DNA of 23,165 bases from a virus. This document shows positions 13,421 through 19,183 of the stretch, one piece after another (the stretch's first letter is position 1; each line of letters begins with the position of its first letter). Position numbers and translations under genes: made by a program. The DNA lies in the IMG/VR virus record IMGVR_UViG_3300007532_000005, positions 1-23,165 of that record, one strand, 5' to 3'. The notes under the pieces are model-generated. The model did no database searches and was not told where the DNA came from. It was given only the letters and a program-made list of their open reading frames with translations.

Positions 13421-13438
13421 CCTAAGCATTTGCCCTAT
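13421..13438 (-). promoter_or_regulatory. Tail-gene promoter motif, copy 1
   Basis: Minus strand ATAGGGCAAATGCTTAGG; its TAG is the stop codon of the upstream gene, and its last base is 24 bp before the A of the ATG at 13397. Near-identical copies at 16632-16649 and 18645-18660 have the same relation to their ATGs. CTTAG is centred at about -27. Confidence 0.65.
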
Positions 13439-14283
13439 GCGCTAAATATTCTTCTCAGTTCTAATTGGGGGATGCTCACCCAATCTTGCCCGGCGCTCTG
13501 GACTTGTCGGAACGGCGCGCTTCCCACGGGCACCGCCTCAATCGCGCCGAGGCCCAACATTCCGTTAAAGTCCACCGTGACGCCCTGCCGCCCTAATCGC
13601 TCGCGGAACACGTTATCCGTAATGCTATTTAAGACGCTTTGCGCGTTCTGGACCGCCTCAAAGTTAAACGTGAACAGGTCGCTTGTGACCTTCGCTTTGA
13701 CCTCATAGCGCGGATCGGCCTGTTGGGGTTGCCGGCGTATCGCGTCGTTCGGCCGCCCGACCGTGCGCTCTAAGCCGAGGCCCGCCGTTGGCACTTCTAC
13801 GGTGGTCCCACCGATCCGCAACTCAATCGGGCCGGTGCCCGTCGCGGTCGGCGTCGTCGCTTGTTGCTCGTTGACGCCAAGCACGTCCCCGACGCGCGTG
13901 AGGTTAAGCGACACGTTCACGTTATCCCGCTTGCCCGCCGGGTACTCCAGCGTAAGCGCCGTGTCTTGCCCCGCGGCCGGCGCGACGCGGAGCGTGTTGG
14001 GATATATGTCGGATGGCAAGGACAACTCCAGCGGGTCAAGCGACGCGCTCTTAATGAGGTCCGCGAGGTCGTGAGATTTCTGATAGTCAAAGAGCCGGCC
14101 GGCGAGTTGGACACCCTGTAAGGAACTCCATTGATCCTGTACCCTCGGGTTCAAGACACCCCCCGACTCACGGACTTGCGTCTCGGGCTTCCCAAACGTA
14201 CTCGAAACCAGTATCTCGCCGCCCTCCTCTACAAGCGGGATCTCAACGCTTGTGGTCCCGCGCGACAGGGTGGCGACGGCCAT
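13435..14283 (-). CDS. Distal-tail (Dit)-like protein
   Basis: 282 residues starting MAVATLSRGTTSVEIPL directly after the tape-measure stop. The position after the tape measure and before the hub/adhesin genes is the Dit/baseplate slot in siphoviruses. The N-terminal half is strand-rich and contains VQLAGRLFDYQKSHDLADLIKSA and LPSDIYPNTLRVAPAAGQD; later LTLEYPAGKRDNVNVSLNLTRV suggests the split-barrel common to tail tube and Dit proteins. The C-terminal part (FTFNFEAVQNAQSVLNSITDNVF, VDFNGMLGLGAIEAVPV) is unassigned. Assignment rests mainly on gene order. Confidence 0.6.
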   Translation of the reverse strand: MAVATLSRGTTSVEIPLVEEGGEILVSSTFGKPETQVRESGGVLNPRVQDQWSSLQGVQLAGRLFDYQKSHDLADLIKSASLDPLELSLPSDIYPNTLRVAPAAGQDTALTLEYPAGKRDNVNVSLNLTRVGDVLGVNEQQATTPTATGTGPIELRIGGTTVEVPTAGLGLERTVGRPNDAIRRQPQQADPRYEVKAKVTSDLFTFNFEAVQNAQSVLNSITDNVFRERLGRQGVTVDFNGMLGLGAIEAVPVGSAPFRQVQSAGQDWVSIPQLELRRIFSA

Positions 14284-15441
14284 TTACAGCCCCCGCCGCC
14301 GGCTTGGGTCGCTGCGATAGCGCCCGGTGGACTCGGTGAGCGTGCGGCCGTCAAGCGATACGCCCTGCCCGTTTGCCGTGCGTGCGATTGGTCGCCCGCG
14401 GCCGCCCGGCGTTCCGCCTGCCGTGCCGCCGCCGCCTTCGTCAAGACGGCCAAAGGAGAAGTTCCCACCCACGTCAACGCCGGGGAGGTTTGACAGCAGA
14501 TCGGCAATACCATTTGCTAAAAATTCAATATCGCTAATCACATCATTCACGAACGGCGCGATTAGCCCCTTAATCGCGTTTATCACTTCTTCAAACAGCG
14601 GCTTCCAGCGCGAAATAGTGCGCTCAATAAAGCCCGTGATTGTTTGGAGCGCGCCGTCAAAGTCGCCTGTAAGTAACTGTAGTCCCGCTTGGACAACGGT
14701 GAGGATAGCATCAAATGCCTGCTCAAATGCCGTGCCAACAACTCGGAGCGCAAAGTTCACCGCCGAGATAATCGCGTCACCGTTATTATCCCAGAACTTT
14801 TCCAACCGGTTTAGGAACCCTTGGACAATCGGGCCGACCACCGAGATAAATTTTTGGAGGCGGGAGCGGATGGCGTTCACCGTCGATTCAACAACGCCGC
14901 GGATATTCGCAAAGTTCGTTTCCCACGCCGTCCAAAGCGCGGCGACCGCCGCCGCCGCGCCCGCAATCGCCAGCAGGATCGGGCCGGTGAGTGTCACACC
15001 CACGGCGGCGAGCGCGCCCGCGACTAATCCCGCAAGTGACGCGACAACCCCTAATCGGCCGATTAACTTCCCCATCCCCCCATCTGCCTCAAAAATCGCA
15101 TTTGCAATTTCAAAGAGCGTGTTTGTAACGTCTGAAATCGCGGGCCGCAAGACGCTATCCATCTTAAGCGCGACAGCATCAACAATTGCGCTTAGGCCGC
15201 TAAACGCTTCGCCTAAGACGGGGACTTGCGACAGTAAGCCGGCCGCTCCGAGGGCTAACGCACCGACCGCGGCGGTCATGGCCCCGGCAAAGCGTTCGGA
15301 AAAGCCTTGGAGTTGCTCGGCACTACTTCCGGCGCTTTCGGCGGTATCCGACATGGACTCCTCAACGCCCTGAAGGTCGCTTTTCGTTTCGTTTACGCCT
15401 TGTGACTTAATCGCAACCGTCAGCTCCTCGGCTGTCACCAT
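14284..15441 (-). CDS. Tail tape measure protein
   Basis: 385 residues. A Ser/Glu-rich N-terminus (VNETKSDLQGVEESMSDTAE) leads to long Ala/Gly/Val/Leu-rich helical stretches (AGAMTAAVGALALGAAGLL, VASLAGLVAGALAAVGVTL, ILLAIAGAAAAVAALW), then amphipathic helices rich in Ile/Phe (FISVVGPIVQGFLNRLEKFW). The Gly/Arg-rich C-terminus probably hangs free. The layout and place after two small chaperone-like ORFs are typical. By the usual 0.15 nm per residue this predicts a tail near 55-60 nm, short for a siphovirus. A T-rich box (CTTTTG, 15470-15475) lies about 31 bp upstream. Confidence 0.82.
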   Translation of the reverse strand: MVTAEELTVAIKSQGVNETKSDLQGVEESMSDTAESAGSSAEQLQGFSERFAGAMTAAVGALALGAAGLLSQVPVLGEAFSGLSAIVDAVALKMDSVLRPAISDVTNTLFEIANAIFEADGGMGKLIGRLGVVASLAGLVAGALAAVGVTLTGPILLAIAGAAAAVAALWTAWETNFANIRGVVESTVNAIRSRLQKFISVVGPIVQGFLNRLEKFWDNNGDAIISAVNFALRVVGTAFEQAFDAILTVVQAGLQLLTGDFDGALQTITGFIERTISRWKPLFEEVINAIKGLIAPFVNDVISDIEFLANGIADLLSNLPGVDVGGNFSFGRLDEGGGGTAGGTPGGRGRPIARTANGQGVSLDGRTLTESTGRYRSDPSRRRGL

Positions 15442-15469
15442 AGTTGCGTGCGACTAACACGGCGGAGGG

Positions 15470-15475
15470 CAAAAG
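15470..15475 (-). promoter_or_regulatory. T-rich box upstream of the tape measure gene
   Basis: Minus-strand CTTTTG within ACGCTTTTGCC, about 31 bp before the ATG at 15441. It resembles the CGCTTAGG core of the repeated tail promoter but is weaker. Possible internal promoter. Confidence 0.35.
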
Positions 15476-15486
15476 CGTGCGGGCTA

Positions 15487-15675
15487 TCACGGCCCGTTTT
15501 GTGACCGCTCGCTTGCCCGTTTCTTTTCCTGATACCACCGCGCCCGAACGAGCGCCGTGAGGTATCGGTCCCACCGATCCATCTTGTGTATCTCCCGAAA
15601 CGTCATGTCCGTCCCGTCTTGAACGAGGGCGTACTGGAGGATTTCGTCGCTACTCTTTGCGAAACCCGTCCGCAT
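15487..15675 (-). CDS. Tail assembly chaperone, second (T-like) ORF
   Basis: 62 residues as an independent ORF (MRTGFAKSSDEIL, ending YQEKKRASERSQNGP). Aromatic/charged helices such as EIHKMDRWDRYLTALVRARWY are typical of the downstream half of G/GT-type chaperone pairs lying just before the tape measure. It overlaps the upstream ORF by 26 nt in the +1 (equivalently -2) frame. It could be reached by ribosomal frameshifting at the end of the upstream ORF or by its own ATG at 15675, in front of which I see only a poorly spaced GGAG. See findings. Confidence 0.6.
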   Translation of the reverse strand: MRTGFAKSSDEILQYALVQDGTDMTFREIHKMDRWDRYLTALVRARWYQEKKRASERSQNGP

Positions 15676-16135
15676 CTCCGCGCAGCCGTTCGTCCTCTTT
15701 GCGGAGTGCGTCCATCACCTCCTCTAAGATACGCCGGACGGGCGCGACGCCTTCGGCCTGATACGTCTGATACACGCCGCGGGCCGTAATCTCGTCGTCG
15801 TCAACGAGGTCGTCAATAATCTCCCCGAGTTCACGGACAATATCAGATACGCCGTCAGGCGCGTCCTCGTCGTTCGCACGGCGTTTTGCTTCGGCGTCAA
15901 GGCGTTCCACCCGCTCGATGAACGCGCCGTTCAAGCGCCCGCTCACGGGGATTGTGACGCCCGCAATTGTGGCTTTCGTTTCGAGTAGGGGCGCACCCTC
16001 CTCGTCGGCAACGGCGTCAAAGAGGTCGTGCTGTTCGGCTTTGGACTGTTGATAGTCTTCATGCGCCGCTAGCGCAAGGTCCGCTGCGAGTTCGTCCGGG
16101 TTGTCGGCGGCCATCCCAACCGGATCGTCACCCAT
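15650..16135 (-). CDS. Tail assembly chaperone, first (G-like) ORF
   Basis: 161 residues from MGDDPVGMAADNPDELA, immediately downstream of the tail tube gene and upstream of the short chaperone ORF and tape measure: the standard slot for lambda gpG-like chaperones. Sequence is acidic and helical (QQSKAEQHDLFDAVADEEG, FIERVERLDAEAKRRANDED, RELGEIIDDLVDDDE) with a short strand pair (TKATIAGVTIPVSGRLNG). Such proteins coat the tape measure during tail assembly and are absent from the virion. It ends GFRKE before a TAG overlapped by the next ORF. Confidence 0.68.
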   Translation of the reverse strand: MGDDPVGMAADNPDELAADLALAAHEDYQQSKAEQHDLFDAVADEEGAPLLETKATIAGVTIPVSGRLNGAFIERVERLDAEAKRRANDEDAPDGVSDIVRELGEIIDDLVDDDEITARGVYQTYQAEGVAPVRRILEEVMDALRKEDERLRGDADGFRKE

Positions 16136-16137
16136 AC

Positions 16138-16608
16138 TTAGGCCCCGGACGTGTCGCTAAAGTCGCTTAGCTGTCGGCCCGACCCGGATAGGTCCCACTC
16201 CTCATACTCGCCGTAACTTCCTTCAACCACGGGGAACTCGGGAAACACCACGTTCTCCACGACGGCCGTGCGTTCAAACGTGCCGTCCGCGCTCGGCGTC
16301 ACGTCCTCAATGCTAAAGAGCGCCGGGTCGGAGTCGTCTTGTGACGCGGTGGCCGTCGCGCCCTCCCCGCCGAGCCATTCCTGCGCGGCTTCAACGCTAA
16401 ACTTCGCGTAGGTGATTTCCACGTTCACGTTATGCTCGTACCGCTTCACGGTATCGCGGAAGCTACTATCCATCGTATACAGCTCCTCATGCTCATACGC
16501 GGGGACAATCGATACCTCTTGAATCCCGGCAATCGGGACGGTCGTATCCGCGGAGTTCTGGACCGACAGCGTGCGCGCGTTGCTCCAAATAGCTTCCTCG
16601 GTACTCAT
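16138..16608 (-). CDS. Major tail tube protein
   Basis: 156 residues from MSTEEAIWSNARTLS. I choose the ATG at 16608 over 16617 because the repeated promoter motif lies 24 bp upstream, as at two other genes. The protein is strand-rich, with paired beta segments (TVPIAGIQEVSIVPAYEHEEL, VNVEITYAKFSVEAAQEWLGG, FERTAVVENVVFPEFPVVEG) as in the split-barrel of lambda/HK97-type tail tubes. Placement between the tail terminator region and the chaperones, and a promoter of its own, suit a highly expressed tube subunit. No sheath gene accompanies it, pointing to a siphovirus. Confidence 0.72.
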   Translation of the reverse strand: MSTEEAIWSNARTLSVQNSADTTVPIAGIQEVSIVPAYEHEELYTMDSSFRDTVKRYEHNVNVEITYAKFSVEAAQEWLGGEGATATASQDDSDPALFSIEDVTPSADGTFERTAVVENVVFPEFPVVEGSYGEYEEWDLSGSGRQLSDFSDTSGA

Positions 16609-16631
16609 ACCCGACACAAAACGGCGGCGGG

Positions 16632-16649
16632 CCTAAGCGTTTGCCCTAT
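16632..16649 (-). promoter_or_regulatory. Tail-gene promoter motif, copy 2
   Basis: Minus strand ATAGGGCAAACGCTTAGG. The TAG is the stop codon of the membrane-protein gene and the last base is 24 bp before the A of the ATG at 16608. Differs from copy 1 by one base. Likely drives the tail tube gene. Confidence 0.65.
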
Positions 16650-16969
16650 TCGTCGCCCGACTCCTGTTGTGCCGCGGCGTCTTGGACCTCTTTGTACGCG
16701 CGGAGCAAGGCGAGATAGTCCCCGAGTTCAAGCCCGTTGTACGCGCCGATCACACTAAACGCAAGGACCGAGATAATTGTCGGGTCGCCCCCGACGCGCA
16801 GCGTGTAGAACCAGCCCGCAAAGAGGCCGACGTTCACGACAATCGCGCGAATGATTTTGAGCTTCTTTAGCATCGGAAATTGGTCACTTCCGTCTTGGAG
16901 CGACGACTTGTATTCATCAACCACGCCGCTCCGACAGTACCACGGCCTGCGCTTGGATAGTTCACTCAT
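16646..16969 (-). CDS. Small membrane protein, two transmembrane segments
   Basis: 107 residues starting MSELSKRRPWYCRSG. Two hydrophobic segments, IIRAIVVNVGLFAGWFYTL (about 39-57) and IISVLAFSVIGAYNGLEL (about 65-82), are joined by a short loop (RVGGDPT), with charged soluble ends; the C-terminus is acidic. Its start overlaps the 18-residue ORF (ATGA). It is unusual to find a membrane protein between the tail terminator and tail tube genes. A role in entry, virion egress (holin-like) or exclusion can be imagined; there is no lysis enzyme nearby to support egress. Confidence 0.68.
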   Translation of the reverse strand: MSELSKRRPWYCRSGVVDEYKSSLQDGSDQFPMLKKLKIIRAIVVNVGLFAGWFYTLRVGGDPTIISVLAFSVIGAYNGLELGDYLALLRAYKEVQDAAAQQESGDE

Positions 16970-17022
16970 GACTCACTATGTGCGCGTATTGACGCCGTGA
17001 TATTAATGTCCGGCTTACTCAT
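16966..17022 (-). CDS. 18-residue ORF coupled to both neighbours
   Basis: ATG at 17022 overlaps the stop of the tail terminator gene and its TGA overlaps the ATG of the membrane-protein gene (ATGA at both ends). Encodes MSKPDINITASIRAHSES. It fills the gap exactly, which would carry ribosomes from one gene to the next. It may be a coupling device and not a functional peptide. Confidence 0.4.
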   Translation of the reverse strand: MSKPDINITASIRAHSES

Positions 17023-17486
17023 GGTTTCGCGGTGTCGCTTAAGCCCGTCGTCTCGACCGTGACGGACATAACGTAGTGGTTTGTGTCCCGCGCCGGCTTT
17101 TGCTCGCGGAAGTCCGCTTGCCCGGTCGGGTGTACGTCACTATACGGCGTGTTCACGGTGTTGTCATCAAGGTACTGCGAGAGAATCCGCGTCACGTCGC
17201 TCTGGAGTTGCCGAGCTTCTTGCTCGTCTAAGCTCCACGCTTGAATCTCGACGGTCGTGTTTTCAAGAAAGTCGTCGCCGTCCATGCTAAACGTCTCAAG
17301 CTGCGAGTCGGTCGGACTCCACAGGTACAACACGCCCGGTTGGTCCGCGCCCGGCCCGCGCTCGCTTTGGGCGTCATCCCAATAGTTGCGGATCGCGGGC
17401 GTGGCCGGCGTCCAGTCCGTATCGGGCGCGGCCTCAAGAAGCGCCTTGATTTCCTCCACGTGTGTCGTTGCGTCCGTCGCGCTCAT
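17019..17486 (-). CDS. Tail terminator / completion-like protein
   Basis: 155 residues from MSATDATTHVEEIKALL. The order connector, HK97-gp10-like, this gene, tail tube is the standard placement of the tail terminator. The predicted pattern fits the family: an N-terminal helix (HVEEIKALLEAAP), then GVLYLWSPTDSQLETFS, a strand followed by the long helix EQEARQLQSDVTRILSQYL, and a final strand (HYVMSVTVETTGL). Family hexamers cap the growing tail tube at the head-proximal end. A T-rich box (GTTTTA, about 17511-17516) lies 26-27 bp upstream of the start. Confidence 0.65.
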   Translation of the reverse strand: MSATDATTHVEEIKALLEAAPDTDWTPATPAIRNYWDDAQSERGPGADQPGVLYLWSPTDSQLETFSMDGDDFLENTTVEIQAWSLDEQEARQLQSDVTRILSQYLDDNTVNTPYSDVHPTGQADFREQKPARDTNHYVMSVTVETTGLSDTAKP

Positions 17487-17509
17487 ACGCGCCCTTATGC
17501 GGCGACGGG

Positions 17510-17516
17510 GTAAAAC
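17510..17516 (-). promoter_or_regulatory. TATA-like box upstream of tail terminator gene
   Basis: Minus-strand CGTTTTACC, centred 26-27 bp before the ATG at 17486, in a 36-bp gap between genes. Leaderless promoter candidate. Confidence 0.45.
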
Positions 17517-17522
17517 GCCGCC

Positions 17523-17771
17523 CTACTCGACGCGCGTAAACATCCCCTCCGCGAGTGACGGCGGGGCCTTGTGCGCGTCGCGGGCGTGGGTCGCACGCTT
17601 GTCCTCGGGCACCTCGGCGTCGCACCTGTCGCACGCGTAGGTCGGCGGCGTGTCGTCGTCGCCCGCGTCGCGCGCTTGGAGCATGACGCGGATTTGCTGG
17701 AGTTCGGTTAGTATGCCTATGAGTATGTCCTTGTCGTCTAGGTCGTCGTATTGCTCGCTATAGTCGTCCAT
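17523..17771 (-). CDS. C2H2 zinc-finger protein in the tail operon
   Basis: 82 residues. A very acidic, helical N-terminus (MDDYSEQYDDLDDKD, then ILIGILTELQQIRVMLQ, likely coiled coil) precedes a short finger: CDRCDAEVPEDKRATHARDAH, i.e. Cys-X2-Cys and two histidines. The gene lies between the HK97-gp10-like and terminator genes, 5 bp after the former, so it is co-transcribed with structural genes. It may be an assembly factor or a late regulator; no known tail protein matches it. Confidence 0.62.
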   Translation of the reverse strand: MDDYSEQYDDLDDKDILIGILTELQQIRVMLQARDAGDDDTPPTYACDRCDAEVPEDKRATHARDAHKAPPSLAEGMFTRVE

Positions 17772-17776
17772 GATTG

Positions 17777-18196
17777 TTATAGGTCAAGTCCATGGTTGTC
17801 TAGCCATGGTTTCATCCGCTCGGCGGCCGGGCGGAGGTACGGCTGCGCGTCGACGCCCTCTTGCGGGATTTTCTCGGTCGCCACCCACACGCCAAAGCCG
17901 GGGTCTTTGCCGATCCGTTGCGCCCACCGCTTGAGCGGTTCAATCGGCGGCGTGTGGCCCGGCTCGGTCCCGTATTCCATCGGCGCGGCTTGGCGGGCGG
18001 TGTAGCCGAACACCACGTCCTCCTCCCTAAACTCCGGCGGGAACCCCGATTGCTGGAGCGTCCCCGTGTCGACCGGCACGCGCTCTTGCGACACGCTAAA
18101 GCCGAGTTGCGACGCTTGTTTGACGCGCTCGCGGTGGGCTTGATACACGTCCTCGGCCGTCACGTCAACGGTGAGGTCAACACTCGCCTCAAGCAT
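17777..18196 (-). CDS. HK97 gp10-like head-tail joining protein
   Basis: 139 residues with the hallmark pattern of this family: an early helix (DVYQAHRERVKQASQLGF), then VPVDTGTLQQSG, a strand (VVFGYTARQAAPMEYGTEPGH) and a C-terminal PYLRPAAERMKPWL. The P-V-D-T-G-x-L and Y-x-x-x-x-E-Y-G-T elements are well known in HK97 gp10-type proteins, which lie at the neck between connector and tail. It follows the connector gene by 1 bp and precedes the terminator, as expected. Confidence 0.82.
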   Translation of the reverse strand: MLEASVDLTVDVTAEDVYQAHRERVKQASQLGFSVSQERVPVDTGTLQQSGFPPEFREEDVVFGYTARQAAPMEYGTEPGHTPPIEPLKRWAQRIGKDPGFGVWVATEKIPQEGVDAQPYLRPAAERMKPWLDNHGLDL

Positions 18197-18197
18197 T

Positions 18198-18620
18198 CTA
18201 ATAGCTCCTGACGACGCTTATGGACGAGTCCTCCCACACGTGCCGGAGCGCGGTCTTGCCGAACCGGGTAAGCGTTAGATAGTCCTCCACGTTGCCCGTG
18301 GTGTATGACACGCTCCCGCCCTCGCCGCTTTCGCTTTGGGCTTCGCCACCCTCCGCGAGTTCCATCTTGTGCGCGGCGAGATTGAGGCTAAACACCTCGG
18401 CGTCACCGTCAAGCGTCGGCAGGCGACTCATGCGGTCGGTATACAGCGTGTCGCGTTCGGCAATCGCGGAGCGGATCGCCTCGCTCTTGCGCTCGCGGGA
18501 GAGTTGCGCCCAGCCGGTGGAGCTTAGATATTCGACTTGCTCAATAATGTCGTCTTGCTCTTGGGTGGTCGCGGCGTCCCAATCGCTCTTACTCAACTCG
18601 TCAATACTCGGGTCGGGCAT
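18198..18620 (-). CDS. Head-tail connector-like protein
   Basis: 140 residues from MPDPSIDELSKSDW; the ATG at 18620 is supported by the promoter motif 25 bp upstream, so the longer MSPS reading is rejected. N-terminal helices (ATTQEQDDIIEQVEYLS, WAQLSRERKSEAIRSAIAER) and a segment AEVFSLNLAAHKMELAEGG resemble DUF-type connector proteins that sit between portal and tail; the middle is Gly/Ser-rich. Position as first gene of the neck-tail series supports the call. Sequence evidence alone is modest. Confidence 0.6.
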   Translation of the reverse strand: MPDPSIDELSKSDWDAATTQEQDDIIEQVEYLSSTGWAQLSRERKSEAIRSAIAERDTLYTDRMSRLPTLDGDAEVFSLNLAAHKMELAEGGEAQSESGEGGSVSYTTGNVEDYLTLTRFGKTALRHVWEDSSISVVRSY

Positions 18621-18644
18621 ATGGCACGCTACGCGCGGCCGGTC

Positions 18645-18660
18645 CCTAAGCGTTTGCCCG
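18645..18660 (-). promoter_or_regulatory. Tail-gene promoter motif, copy 3
   Basis: Minus strand CGGGCAAACGCTTAGG, starting right after the TAA of the zinc-ribbon gene (18661-18663); the last base is 25 bp before the A of the ATG at 18620. The GGGCAAACGCTTAGG core is identical to copy 2. Confidence 0.62.
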
Positions 18661-18846
18661 TTAGGGCGCGTCTGTGTGGACGGACTCAAAGCGTTGCCAC
18701 GCGTCGCACTCGGTACAATAGTGTTCCGTCCGGCGTTGCGGCGTCTGGATCGTCGCGCCGTGGCCGCACGCCCGACACGTGTGCGTGCCGTCCGGGTCGC
18801 TGTCGGCGTCGTTCCACTCCTCGCGGGACCACCAGCGTTGCGACAT
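18661..18846 (-). CDS. 61-residue zinc-ribbon protein
   Basis: Starts MSQRWWSREEWND at 18846, exactly leaderless with respect to a TATA-like box at 18868-18875; the longer reading crosses that promoter. It has CRACGH and YCTEC about 20 residues apart, a zinc ribbon, and a tail containing AWQRFESVHTD. It is the most upstream gene of the tail-region series and might be a regulator of late genes, but that is only suggested by position. Confidence 0.65.
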   Translation of the reverse strand: MSQRWWSREEWNDADSDPDGTHTCRACGHGATIQTPQRRTEHYCTECDAWQRFESVHTDAP

Positions 18847-18867
18847 ACGTGCGTGTTTGTGGCGCAC

Positions 18868-18875
18868 TTTCAAAA
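18868..18875. promoter_or_regulatory. Single TATA-like box serving two divergent genes
   Basis: TTTCAAAA on plus, TTTTGAAA on minus, is centred at 18871.5: about 26 bp from the A of the ATG at 18846 (minus) and about 26 bp from the ATG at 18898 (plus). It is the only A/T-rich stretch in the 51-bp divergent gap, so both leaderless transcripts may use it. Confidence 0.55.
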
Positions 18876-18897
18876 CGCTACGGGGCGAAGCGGACGC

Positions 18898-19182
18898 ATG
18901 AGTTGGGGCACGCTCCCGGTGTGGCAAGACGCCGCGATAGCCCTCGGGTCCGCGGTCGGACTCCTCACTAAGTTCTACGCGCTTGCCGACACGGATACGG
19001 TATGGTCGCGCCGCTCCTCTGTCGTCAACGCCGCCTTTTACCCGCCGTCACTCGCCGCGTTTGCGTCACTCGGGCTATGGCTCACCTTTACGGCGTCGTG
19101 TCTGTCGTTCCTCACGTGGGTCGGGATTGCCGTGTGGCGTGCGCCGGACGGTGAGGATTGGCTTGGCCGCACGGACGCGTGA
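18898..19182 (+). CDS. Small membrane protein
   Basis: 94 residues from MSWGTLPVWQDAA at 18898 (a longer in-frame reading upstream is shadow of the minus-strand genes). A moderately hydrophobic helix (about 12-29, AAIALGSAVGLLTKFYAL) is followed by a long hydrophobic stretch (about 50-81, PSLAAFASLGLWLTFTAS continuing to VGIAVW), enough for one or two membrane crossings, and an acidic tail (APDGEDWLGRTDA). It is isolated on the plus strand between minus-strand genes and shares a promoter region with the zinc-ribbon gene. Unknown function; envelope modification or lysis are options. Confidence 0.65.
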   Translation: MSWGTLPVWQDAAIALGSAVGLLTKFYALADTDTVWSRRSSVVNAAFYPPSLAAFASLGLWLTFTASCLSFLTWVGIAVWRAPDGEDWLGRTDA

Positions 19183-19183
19183 C

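Noticed and set aside
14327-15373. 348-residue plus-strand ORF opposite the tape measure
   Set aside because: Ser/Pro/Arg-rich shadow in a codon-phase mirror of a well-supported gene; no promoter and no recognisable domain.
18292-18897. Long N-terminal extension of the plus-strand membrane protein
   Set aside because: The extension is the mirror of three minus-strand genes; the TATA-like box at 18868-18875 supports a start at 18898.
18661-18927. Longer start for the zinc-ribbon gene
   Set aside because: The extension crosses the divergent promoter and the start of the plus-strand gene.
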